Assembly (NCBI GenBank): GCA_003663535.1
Contig: QMUE01000016.1
Location: 1-12,440 of the forward strand
DNA length: 12,440 bases
Direction: 5' to 3'
Source: Thermococci archaeon
Lineage (GTDB): Archaea > Methanobacteriota_B > Thermococci > Thermococcales > Thermococcaceae
A program made the position numbers and the translations under genes. Positions within the stretch are counted from its first letter, which is position 1, and the number at the start of each line of letters is the position of its first letter. The notes beneath the pieces were generated by a model. It was not told the DNA's origin. It did not search any database and saw nothing but the letters and a program-made list of their open reading frames with translations. This document shows, piece after piece, positions 6,801-12,440 of this stretch.

Positions 6801-6824
6801 TTTTTCTATTTTTAAAATTAAAAA
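6798..6824. terminator. T-rich bidirectional termination region
   Basis: After the stop of the small coupled gene the plus strand has T5 and T5 runs (6801-6813). On the other strand the same interval gives T-rich runs just after the DUF2139 stop. Archaeal polymerases terminate at such runs, so this likely separates the tes operon from the convergent unit. Confidence 0.5.
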
Positions 6825-8280
6825 TCAAAGAAGGTTTATTTTCATTTTGCCTGCTGGATCCACTTTTTCGAATTTAAATGAGACAATACCTCCAAACGAT
6901 GAGAGGTCAATTACATTTCTCCCTGGGTCGATTTTAATCGTCTCTTCACACGCACCATTTAGAGGAAGTTCTAAATCATATTCATAAATACTCAAAGTAT
7001 TGTTCTTACTAGCGTTTATTATCACCTTCGGTTCTCTATAACCACTCAAAGGGATTCCTCCAAATACTGTCGCCCCAAAGAACTGTCCAACTTTTGCAAG
7101 AGAGGCCATTTCTAAAGCAAAAGTAACTGAAGGCGGCCTTTCTTGGAGTGTCTTTTCATCGAGGATAACTATGTCCCTATTTCCTGCATCAAATGGTGTT
7201 GCTTCAAGAGCCCCTGTATTTGGAGTGGTGTTAGTTCCAAGGAGTATTTTCCCAAAGGCCTTTTCAATACCCATGATTCTGGCCCCAAATACTCCGACAA
7301 TCTTTACCATTGGCGGCGTTACATAAAAGAGAATGCTGGGTGCGTTTATGGTGTTTGTAATCTCTGCCATAAGCTTTGTATTTTCATCTATGGGTTTGTA
7401 CACCGCGTCATGGTGAGCATTGTATGCTATAAGTAGACCTCCTCCTATCGGCAAAGCATTTACTCTCATAGGCCCATAGAAATTTGGAAAATCAAAGAGT
7501 CTTGCGAACTTCATCTCCTCCTCATTTAAGGGGTTTCCTACAAAAACCCCACCCCTAGTAAAAGCAAAAACTCTGTTGTAAGCACTCTCTATGTCCCCGA
7601 GAACCGGCCTAATGATTGGATGGCCATCTACAGCGCTCTTGGGAATTGAAAAACGCTCCCATTTTCTAGTTATCAGATCCAAAACATGTAGCTCTTGCAG
7701 TCCCAACTCAAAGTTCTTACCAACTCCAAAAAAGATAATATCGTGAACGAGGGCGCCTTTAAGACTTGGACTTTCATTTAAACATTTTGCTTCTCTACTT
7801 TTTCTATCAACCTCATAAATTCCTAGATTTGCATGTCCGTCCTCTCTAGCGAGAAGAAGTTTATCTTCATAAGGATCGTAGATTATGTCGCTGATCTCAC
7901 TAGCCCAGTCAGTTTTATGGTGAATAGAATCTTTCCAGAGGAGCTTTACCTCATCGTTTTCTGTATCATAACTATGAACGTGAGAGTACTTGTTCACGAA
8001 ACTTATTGTGGATTTTTCGTTTTTTCCTTCATAAACTGCAGGAGCGTGCACCCAGCCCCCAAAATAAATAAACTCATCCACAGTCTCAACTGCATTGTAT
8101 GTGTCTCCACCAGAGGTTGGTTTTCCCCCACAAGCTCAAATTCATAGATTTTCTTCGAATCTTCTCTTATAAAGTGCGCTTGGGCCTCAAATGCCAAGGT
8201 AAAATAGAGAGTACCATTGTGATATCTCAATCCAAATATCCCACCGCTTCCCCACTCGGGACCATATCGTGGTGGAAACC
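6825..8280 (-). pseudogene. DUF2139 family gene, frameshifted and without a start codon
   Basis: Two minus-strand frames together cover one protein of about 485 residues that I recognise as DUF2139, an archaeal family of unknown function. The upstream frame (8280 to about 8130) has FPPRYGPEWGSGGIFGL, the usual N-terminal region, and GTLYFTLAFEAQAHFIR. The downstream frame carries GGDTYNAVETVDEFIYFGGW and the rest to the TGA at 6825. The frames meet at a run of five G on the minus strand (8125-8129). One extra G would give continuous ELVGGKPTSGGDTYNAV, so a single-base loss in a homopolymer explains the break. Upstream of 8280 the homology stops at a GC-rich unrelated sequence and no in-frame start codon is seen. 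Repeated Gly-rich strand-like segments suggest a beta-propeller-type protein. A sequencing error could explain the frameshift but not the missing start. Confidence 0.72.
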
Positions 8281-8336
8281 TCTGACCTCCTCCCCGCCCT
8301 GAACAGTGAGGCTTCCAGCCCGCGATGGGGGTGCAA
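8281..8336. mobile_element. GC-rich scar resembling an IS200/IS605-type terminal hairpin
   Basis: The segment CCTCCTCCCCGCCCTGAACA followed by GTGAGGCTTCCAGCCCG (about 8286-8322) strongly recalls the imperfect hairpins at IS200/IS605/IS1341-type element ends, usually CCCCGCCCT, a short loop, then AGGGCGGGG, here with a decayed right arm. It lies exactly where DUF2139 homology ends and is much richer in G+C than its surroundings. Neither a transposase nor the second element end is present, so it would be a remnant or a non-autonomous element. The assignment rests on pattern memory only. Confidence 0.35.
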
Positions 8337-8384
8337 GAGAAGAGAGAATACCTTAAGAGTCCTTGTCATATAGTCAACTAAGTC

Positions 8385-8400
8385 TCAAAAAGATTTAAAT
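8385..8400 (+). promoter_or_regulatory. Residual TATA region of the PEP carboxylase remnant
   Basis: An A-rich BRE-like CTCAAAAA is followed by GATTTAAAT, placing a start near 8417-8420. The ribosome binding site GGTGG (8423-8427) precedes the ATG at 8433. The promoter appears intact although the gene downstream is broken. Confidence 0.45.
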
Positions 8401-8432
8401 TTTTCATGATATTTGTTAGTTTGGTGGATTAT

Positions 8433-9612
8433 ATGATACCTAGAACTATGAGCACTCAACACCCTGACAACGTTTATATTCCATTTTTTGCACATGAGAG
8501 TTCTTTGGGAGGAGAAGATGAAGTCTTAGAAGCATTCCTCGATCAGCTGACTATGCAAAGCTGTTTTATGAGGAAGAAATTGCTCCAATTTTTGAGGTTA
8601 TTCTGCCAATGACAACCTCTTTTGAGGAAATAGAGAGAGTATACGAGCTTTACAAGAGATACATTATTGGGAAGCAGTACAAAAGGGTGTACGATGTCAA
8701 AATCTATGAATGGATTGGAGAATTCTATCCGGAAGAGATAAACGTCATTCCACTATTTGAGACAAAAGAGGTCATCCTGAATTCCCATGAAATTCTGGAA
8801 GAATATCTAACCGGAAAAAACTTTGAGTACCAGAGGATGTTTTTAGCCAGAAGTGACCCTGCAATGAACTATGGTCTTATAAGTGCGGTGATATATGACA
8901 AATACGCCTTATTTAACATCCAGGAACTTGAAGAAGAATTAAGTGTCCCAATTTATCCAATAATCGCTGTTGGAAGTGCTCCGTTCAGAGGACACTTCAC
9001 TCCAGAGAATGTAGAAAATACCATCAAAGAATATCCAAACGTTCAAACTTTCACTGTGCAAAGTTCCTTTAAGTATGACAATGACCCCAAAGAAGTTATA
9101 AGGGCAATTGAAAAAGTAAATGAGAGAAAAAGAAAAGATAGTGTTCCTGTTGATGAAGGTGTTTTTGAAATATTGGAAAAATATGAAAAAGAGTATACAG
9201 CAGAGCTCAAACTCCTTGCACCTTACGTAAGAGAAGTTGCAAAGTTTGTTCCTTCTACTCCAGAAAAGTAAATAGGGAGGCCCTTCCAAGAGCCATAAAA
9301 TTCACAGCTTCGCTCTACTCTCTTGGGGTACCACCAGAACTACTTGCGTTAAGTGCGTTAAGTGAGAAAGATATTGAAAAGCTTGCTGAATACTACTATG
9401 GCCTTTATAGGGATTTGGAGTTTGCCTTAAAGTTTTTCAATTCGAAAGCTAGTCAAAAATTCAAATTTTTAAAGAAAATAGTGGAGTTGCAAAAGGAAAT
9501 GGGAATAGAAACAGAAGAAAGACACCAAACCCTTACCTCCCAGATACTATCCGGAAAATTTGAAGAAAGTATTATTGTGGAGGCTGCGGGCATAAGAGGT
9601 TTCCTCGGTTAG
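8433..9612 (+). pseudogene. ppcA: Archaeal-type phosphoenolpyruvate carboxylase, disabled by two internal deletions
   Basis: The remnant begins at the ATG at 8433 with [14 protein letters not shown], the signature start of archaeal-type PEP carboxylase, which makes oxaloacetate from PEP and bicarbonate. Frame one runs to about EDEVLEAF (near 8535). It then jumps, after an estimated loss of 70-80 codons compared with the family, into frame two at SADYAKLFY. That frame runs through [45 protein letters not shown] and GSAPFRG to a stop at 9269-9271. A third frame continues with REALPRAIKFTASLYSLGVP and ends AAGIRGFLG at 9612; at this second junction the expected segment of roughly 15-20 residues before LPRAI is missing. 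Total coding length is about 393 codons against about 470 in intact homologues. The remaining codons are well conserved, so the inactivation looks recent. No full-length product is possible. Confidence 0.85.
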
Positions 9613-9650
9613 AAAGCCTTTTTCCTATATATCCCTTTTAGCATGATGAA
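9613..9650 (+). terminator. T-rich region after the PEP carboxylase remnant
   Basis: Immediately after the TAG at 9610-9612 come pyrimidine-rich runs (T5 near 9622 and CCCTTTTA near 9638). These are typical of archaeal terminators and lie before the next promoter. Confidence 0.4.
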
Positions 9651-9664
9651 TCCTGTTTAATGTC

Positions 9665-9683
9665 TGAGAAAAATTTATATACT
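9665..9683 (+). promoter_or_regulatory. Promoter of the truncated 9736 gene
   Basis: GAGAAAAA (BRE-like) is followed by TTTATATAC (TATA, about 9674-9682), one of the clearest archaeal promoters in the window. The predicted start is about 9703-9706. The leader contains GGGGGTGA (9722-9729), spaced 6 nt before the ATG at 9736. Confidence 0.6.
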
Positions 9684-9735
9684 TATTGTAACTAAATGTA
9701 TACTGAAGCAAAAGCGGAGATGGGGGTGAGGGTGG

Positions 9736-9939
9736 ATGCCGGAAATGATAATACCATTCCCCCAACTCCAGAAAATTCTCGAAAAAACCTGTGAACTAGC
9801 TCTTATAAAACCAAGAGCTGAAGAAATGATGAAAATCATTGAAAAGAAGCTTACTGATTTATTTGAAGTTGCTTATGAAAATGCAATAAGTGAAAGAAGT
9901 GAGACAGTGAACTGCCCCCTTATGGGTGGGGCTTCGTGA
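9736..9939 (+). pseudogene. 3'-truncated small helical gene, histone-fold-like (DUF1931-type candidate)
   Basis: The ORF gives 67 residues. About the first 54 look like a conserved helical protein (MPEMIIPFPQLQKILEKTCE, then PRAEEMMKIIEKKLTDLFEV, then AYENAISER). The pattern of one short and one long helix followed by a loop resembles the DUF1931 family, which has a histone-like fold, but this is from memory and only moderately supported. After NAISERSE (about base 9905) the frame runs into GC-rich DNA with a different character, adds about a dozen residues (ending CPLMGGAS) and stops at 9937-9939. The expected second half of the domain is absent, and the sequence on the far side of the GC-rich block belongs to an unrelated gene. 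The gene therefore appears cut by a mobile-element remnant. Its promoter and ribosome binding site are intact, so a truncated protein could still be made. Confidence 0.5.
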
Positions 9940-10038
9940 GAGTTCATTCGGCATCCCGTTGCCAGTAGCCTCACTCTCACAGGCCGGTTCACACGACCAC
10001 TACCCCCTATCCTTCCGGAAGGGGTCTTACAATCAACA
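9905..10038 (-). mobile_element. Remnant of an IS200/IS605-type 3' end: tnpB C-terminal tail with omega-RNA-like structure
   Basis: This block is clearly more GC-rich than its flanks. On the minus strand an open frame reads CKTPSGRIGG, SGRVNRPVRVRLLATGC, RMNSHEAPPIRG, which resembles the low-complexity C-terminal tails of TnpB proteins in Thermococcales elements. It has three stem-loops: GCCCC/GGGGC (9914-9918 with 9928-9932), GTGAGAG/CTCTCAC (9936-9942 with 9974-9980) enclosing GGCA/TGCC (9950-9953 with 9960-9963), and ACCCC/GGGGT (10002-10006 with 10021-10025) enclosing the palindrome CCTTCCGGAAGG (10011-10022). In IS605-type elements the tnpB 3' end encodes the structured omega-RNA (reRNA) scaffold, and the guide comes from DNA beyond the element end; here that would be the minus strand from about 9908 downwards. 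No TnpB catalytic region remains in the window. Classification is by pattern, not by search. Confidence 0.5.
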
Positions 10039-10065
10039 GAAAGATAAAGGCTTTATGCACTCTAT

Positions 10066-10372
10066 TCATGCTTTGGAATATAACCAACAAGCCACGTGGT
10101 GATCTTGTCCCACCTCTATCAAGGGTGGTTCTTCTTTTCTGCATATATCTTTTGCATATGGATATTTTGAGTGAAATCTACATCCTCCTAGAGGAGTTAT
10201 TAGGTTCGACACTGTGCCAAGGATAGCTTCTAAACGTTCACTCTTTACCATTGGGTTTGGCACGGCTTTTAAGAGACCTTTTGTGTATGGATGCAATGGA
10301 TTCTTGAATATCTGGCCTACATTTGGTTATCTCCTTGTATTGAACAATATGTCTGGACAACATGACGAATAA
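10066..10372 (-). pseudogene. C-terminal remnant of an oligopeptide/dipeptide ABC transporter ATPase (DppD/OppD type)
   Basis: The minus-strand frame ending at the TGA at 10066-10068 reads GQIFKNPLHPYTKGLLKAVP, then GTVSNLITPLGGCRFHSKYPYA, then EVGQDHHVACWLY. This is the diagnostic C-terminal oligopeptide-HPY domain of Dpp/Opp ATPases, which energise peptide or oligosaccharide uptake. Upstream of 10321 a different frame continues with FVMLSRHIVQYKEITK, corresponding to the usual VMYAGxIVE segment, so a one-base shift lies near 10321. Nothing of the Walker A, signature or Walker B regions is present, because the homology ends around 10372 at the Lrp-like gene's promoter. The family's usual RCP is KYP here. 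The fragment of about 100 codons cannot encode a working ATPase. The transporter's other genes are not in the window. Confidence 0.8.
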
Positions 10373-10402
10373 TTTTAGACATCAAAAGTTAGCATAATAA
10401 TG

Positions 10403-10419
10403 CGAAAACCTTAAATTAT
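10403..10419 (+). promoter_or_regulatory. Promoter of the RAM-domain gene
   Basis: CGAAAACC (BRE-like, 10403-10410) is followed directly by TTAAATTAT (TATA, 10411-10419). The predicted start is near 10440. GGTGATG (10454-10460) serves as ribosome binding site 3 nt before the ATG at 10464. Confidence 0.6.
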
Positions 10420-10463
10420 AGAACACCTTTAAGAGAAAGTGACAACAAAATTTGGTGATGTAG

Positions 10464-10703
10464 ATGGTTAGAGCATATGTTTTGTTAACAATTGAAATTG
10501 GAAAAGTAGAACGAGTAATAGGGGAGATCAAGGCCATTTCAGGCGTTATAAAAGCCGACGCTGTGACAGGTCCATATGACGCAATAGTGGAGCTTGAAGC
10601 CTCAGACCTAGGAGAACTTACTAGAAAAATCCTCCACGATATTCATAACATAGATGGCGTAATTGATACCACCACGGCGATAGTGGTAGAAACAGAAGAA
10701 TAG
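10464..10703 (+). CDS. Stand-alone Lrp/AsnC ligand-binding (RAM) domain protein
   Basis: The 79-residue protein consists only of the alpha-beta RAM domain of Lrp/AsnC (FFRP) regulators. It starts VRAYVLLTIEIGK, then a helix VERVIGEIKAISGV, the typical ADAVTGPYDAIVELEA strand-turn-strand, and ends DTTTAIVVETEE. There is no helix-turn-helix DNA-binding domain. Known demi-FFRPs of Thermococcales bind amino acids or other small molecules, form dimers and higher rings, and may modulate full-length Lrp proteins. Here the partner is unknown. It has its own promoter and ribosome binding site, and it converges on srp19 with only 5 bp between stop codons. Length and motif agreement are good; the effector is not deducible. 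Confidence 0.88.
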   Translation: MVRAYVLLTIEIGKVERVIGEIKAISGVIKADAVTGPYDAIVELEASDLGELTRKILHDIHNIDGVIDTTTAIVVETEE

Positions 10704-10708
10704 AGAAT

Positions 10709-11017
10709 TTATTTTTTTCTATGTAATTTTCTAAATTCCCTGACTTTTTGAGTTATTAGCTTTAATGTTTTTGATTTTCCATGGCTGCTCTCTACTACAA
10801 TGCGTCCTTTGATCCTAAGATTTTCATTCAGAGCTGATACTCGTGGATTTAAAGCTTCTCGATCTATATTTATGATATTAAGTCTTAGGGCTTGAGCAGC
10901 TTCAAGTATTTCTCCTAGGCTTGGTCTATCTACTGCAAGATTCTTTGGGACTTCTCTTCCATATTTTCTCGGTATTCTGGCGTCTATTTCATTTACCCAT
11001 ATTACAAATCTCTTCAC
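10709..11017 (-). CDS. srp19: Signal recognition particle subunit SRP19
   Basis: SRP19 binds the tips of helices 6 and 8 of 7S SRP RNA and allows SRP54 to join, as part of cytosolic targeting of secretory and membrane proteins. The 102-residue reading starts MKRFVIWVNEIDARIPRKYG, then REVPKNLAVDRPSLGEILEA (the conserved SRP19 core), and ends in a basic tail (SKTLKLITQKVREFRKLHRK). The GTG at 11015-11017 is chosen because AGGTG lies 6-7 nt upstream (11024-11028). An in-frame GTG at 11024-11026 is part of that site and has no ribosome binding site of its own. It is divergent from the DUF257 gene with 55 bp between starts, and convergent with the RAM-domain gene. Confidence 0.9.
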   Translation of the reverse strand: MKRFVIWVNEIDARIPRKYGREVPKNLAVDRPSLGEILEAAQALRLNIINIDREALNPRVSALNENLRIKGRIVVESSHGKSKTLKLITQKVREFRKLHRKK

Positions 11018-11072
11018 TTTGAACACCTAAAAAGTTTAAAAGACTTGAGATTAAAAATTCTTTGGTGAGATC
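11018..11072. promoter_or_regulatory. Compact divergent promoter region of srp19 and the DUF257 gene
   Basis: The 55-bp interval holds AAAAAGTTTAAAAG (about 11029-11042), a TATA for the plus-strand gene with a start near 11060. On the minus strand it holds ATTTTTAATC (about 11050-11059), a TATA for srp19 with a start near 11030. Each TATA element lies in or near the initiation zone of the other gene, so the two promoters probably compete. GGTGA at 11064-11068 is the ribosome binding site of the plus-strand gene. Confidence 0.5.
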
Positions 11073-11690
11073 ATGGAGATAGGTTCAATTTCAGAATTCT
11101 TAGAAAAGAACGTAACTTTAGGGGATTCTGTCCTCATAGAGTATCCATCTCCATATTCAATTGCACAATTGCTTTGGGGAGAGCTTGTGCCTGAAATCTC
11201 ACAAAAGGAGATATTAATAGATGACTTTTTTGGAATTGGCGACCTTCTTTTTAGAGGATACCTAAGAAAAACACCCCCTGAGGAATACAAAAAAGCGATG
11301 GAAGTAACAAAAAACCTCCGAGCAATAAGGATAGGCATAGGAAGAACCAGTTATACATCCATAGCAGAGGAAATTCCGATTACATATGAGGTCTCAGAAT
11401 TCATGAGGAATTATTACAATGCATTAATGAAGCTCTTTTCAGTCTCTACTAAAGTAGAATATTCCATAACACTTGGAGTCTCTCAATATATCTATTTTGG
11501 GGGAGAAAAAGCATTGAAGGCCATCTTATTCACGAGAAGCACCCTACCTTTTGAGGATTGGACTTCAATCTACTTTGTGAATAAGGATATTTTGGATGAG
11601 AGACAACTAGCAATATTGAGAGAACTAGCTAACTGGCGCCTAAAAATCATAAAGGAAGGCAATGCTTACAAGATAGAAGTCGAAGACTAA
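11073..11690 (+). CDS. DUF257 family protein (Thermococcales, RecA/KaiC-like fold without evident ATP site)
   Basis: The 205-residue soluble protein looks like DUF257, a family I know as largely confined to Thermococcales and of unknown function, related in fold to KaiC/RecA-type domains. It starts MEIGSISEFLEKNVTLGDSV, followed by VLIEYPSPYSIAQLLWGEL where P-loop relatives carry Walker A, but no GxxxxGKT is visible. A strand ending in IDDFFG is in a position comparable to Walker B. The ATG at 11073 has GGTGA 4 nt upstream. The stop lies 13 nt before the trmI start, with trmI's ribosome binding site in the gap, so the two are likely co-transcribed. Position beside a tRNA modification enzyme hints at an RNA-related role, but this is inference. 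Confidence 0.72.
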   Translation: MEIGSISEFLEKNVTLGDSVLIEYPSPYSIAQLLWGELVPEISQKEILIDDFFGIGDLLFRGYLRKTPPEEYKKAMEVTKNLRAIRIGIGRTSYTSIAEEIPITYEVSEFMRNYYNALMKLFSVSTKVEYSITLGVSQYIYFGGEKALKAILFTRSTLPFEDWTSIYFVNKDILDERQLAILRELANWRLKIIKEGNAYKIEVED

Positions 11691-11703
11691 TCTGGTGATG
11701 TAA

Positions 11704-12440
11704 ATGATTGAATATGGGGATAAAGTCGTATTACTTGATCCAAGAGGAAAAAGATACTTAGTGACTATAAAAGAAGGAGAATTTCATACTGATCTTGGTG
11801 TAATAAATCTCTCCGATTTAGTAGGTAAAGAATTTGGAGTAATCATAAATTCTCATACCAATTATCCTTTTAGGATCCTGAAACCAAGGATAGTTGATTA
11901 TATAGATAAAATGAAACGCGGCCCGCAAATAATCCATCCTAAAGATGCTGCTCAAATAGTAGCTTTCGCAGGAATATCTCCAGGGGATATCATAATTGAA
12001 GCAGGAGTTGGAAGCGGTGCTTTGACCCTATTTCTGGCCAATATTATTGGGCCCAATGGCAAGATAATAGGCTATGAGATCCGGGAGGATTTTGCAAAAC
12101 TAGCATGGAGGAACGTGGAGTGGGCAGGCTTTTCTGATAGAGTTGAGATAAAGTTGAGAAACATCTATGAGGGTATTGAAGAAGATAATGTGGATCATAT
12201 AATCTTAGATCTTCCTCAACCAGAGAACGTTGTCGAGCATGCAGTTCAATCTTTAAAACCAGGAGGATTTCTTGTTGCATACACCCCATGCATAAATCAA
12301 GTTGATAGATTTTATAAAAAAATAAATGAATACAAAAAACACTTTACAAAGCCCAAAACCATTGAGTGCCTTGTGAGAGAGCAGGAAATTAAAAAAGAGT
12401 GTATAAGACCAAGAACTACCATGTTGGCCCATACTGGTTA
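11704..12440 (+). CDS. trmI: tRNA (adenine-57/58-N1)-methyltransferase TrmI (3' end outside window)
   Basis: The enzyme methylates N1 of adenines 57 and 58 in the T-loop of tRNA using SAM, stabilising tRNA at high temperature; the known Pyrococcus abyssi enzyme is a homotetramer. The ATG at 11704 has GGTGATG at 11694-11700. The 245 codons present show an N-terminal beta domain (about 1-65), RGPQIIHPKDAA, SAM motif I IEAGVGSGALT (about 98-108), GYEIREDFAKLA, the catalytic-type DLPQP, and LKPGGFLVAYTPC. Cysteines fall at residues 196 and 233, the positions I recall for the inter-subunit disulfides of the P. abyssi enzyme, plus Cys222. The window ends after MLAHTGY, so probably only about eight residues are missing. 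It is likely the second gene of an operon with the DUF257 gene. Confidence 0.92.
   Translation, partial: MIEYGDKVVLLDPRGKRYLVTIKEGEFHTDLGVINLSDLVGKEFGVIINSHTNYPFRILKPRIVDYIDKMKRGPQIIHPKDAAQIVAFAGISPGDIIIEAGVGSGALTLFLANIIGPNGKIIGYEIREDFAKLAWRNVEWAGFSDRVEIKLRNIYEGIEEDNVDHIILDLPQPENVVEHAVQSLKPGGFLVAYTPCINQVDRFYKKINEYKKHFTKPKTIECLVREQEIKKECIRPRTTMLAHTG

Noticed and set aside
9641..9666. C/D box small RNA: ATGATGA followed 14 nt later by CTGA
   Set aside because: Only one C-D half is present; no second C'/D' pair at the right spacing and no terminal stem. It lies directly upstream of a TATA box, so chance is more likely.
8323..9728. Shared 10-mer GATGGGGGTG near 8323 and 9719 as ends of one mobile element
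   Set aside because: The match does not extend beyond ten bases, and at 9719 it forms the ribosome binding site region of a gene.
1..12440. CRISPR arrays, tRNA or rRNA genes
   Set aside because: No regularly spaced repeats and no tRNA- or rRNA-like conserved blocks were seen on either strand.

Overview
The window looks like a chromosomal segment of a hyperthermophilic euryarchaeon of the order Thermococcales, probably one of the lower-GC Pyrococcus or Thermococcus lineages. The grounds are gene content (an archaeal-type PEP carboxylase, SRP19, a DUF257 protein, archaeal TrmI with Cys196 and Cys233, a family 4 uracil-DNA glycosylase, a Tes-like radical SAM protein with an intein), archaeal BRE/TATA promoters, GGTG-type ribosome binding sites with short leaders, and T-rich terminators. 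No species is assigned.

Layout. 1-253: C-terminal part of a DDAH/arginine-deiminase-superfamily enzyme (+). 274-1932: an NhaC-type Na+/H+ antiporter (-), whose middle is much more GC-rich than its ends. 1933-2259: its promoter and an AT-rich spacer with two doubtful small ORFs. 2260-3205: a two-gene minus-strand operon, a conserved-looking hypothetical gene followed by a family 4 uracil-DNA glycosylase. 3364-6800: a plus-strand operon, the Tes/MJ0619-type radical SAM gene carrying a 453-residue LAGLIDADG intein exactly inside the SAM-cluster cysteine motif, translationally coupled to a 90-residue protein of unknown function. 6825-10372: about 3.5 kb of gene decay, with DUF2139 (frameshift, start lost), PEP carboxylase (two deletions with frame changes), a truncated small helical gene (DUF1931-like candidate) and the C-terminal end of an oligopeptide ABC transporter ATPase. 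Two GC-rich structured sequences there look like IS200/IS605-type scars; the second resembles the 3' end of a tnpB gene with its omega-RNA. 10403-12440: intact genes again, namely a stand-alone Lrp/AsnC RAM domain (+), SRP19 (-), and a DUF257-TrmI operon (+) that runs off the end.

How it fits together. The most interesting unit is the radical SAM operon. The SAM-cluster motif of the host protein is completed by the intein's catalytic Cys1 before splicing and by the +1 extein Cys after splicing, so cluster assembly, redox state and splicing could compete. The GC-rich intein, together with a GC-rich stretch of about 130 bp of 3' extein, suggests recent homing from a higher-GC relative. The PEP carboxylase and DUF2139 remnants suggest local relaxed selection associated with small transposable-element remnants. 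All family calls come from reading the sequence; no database search was run.
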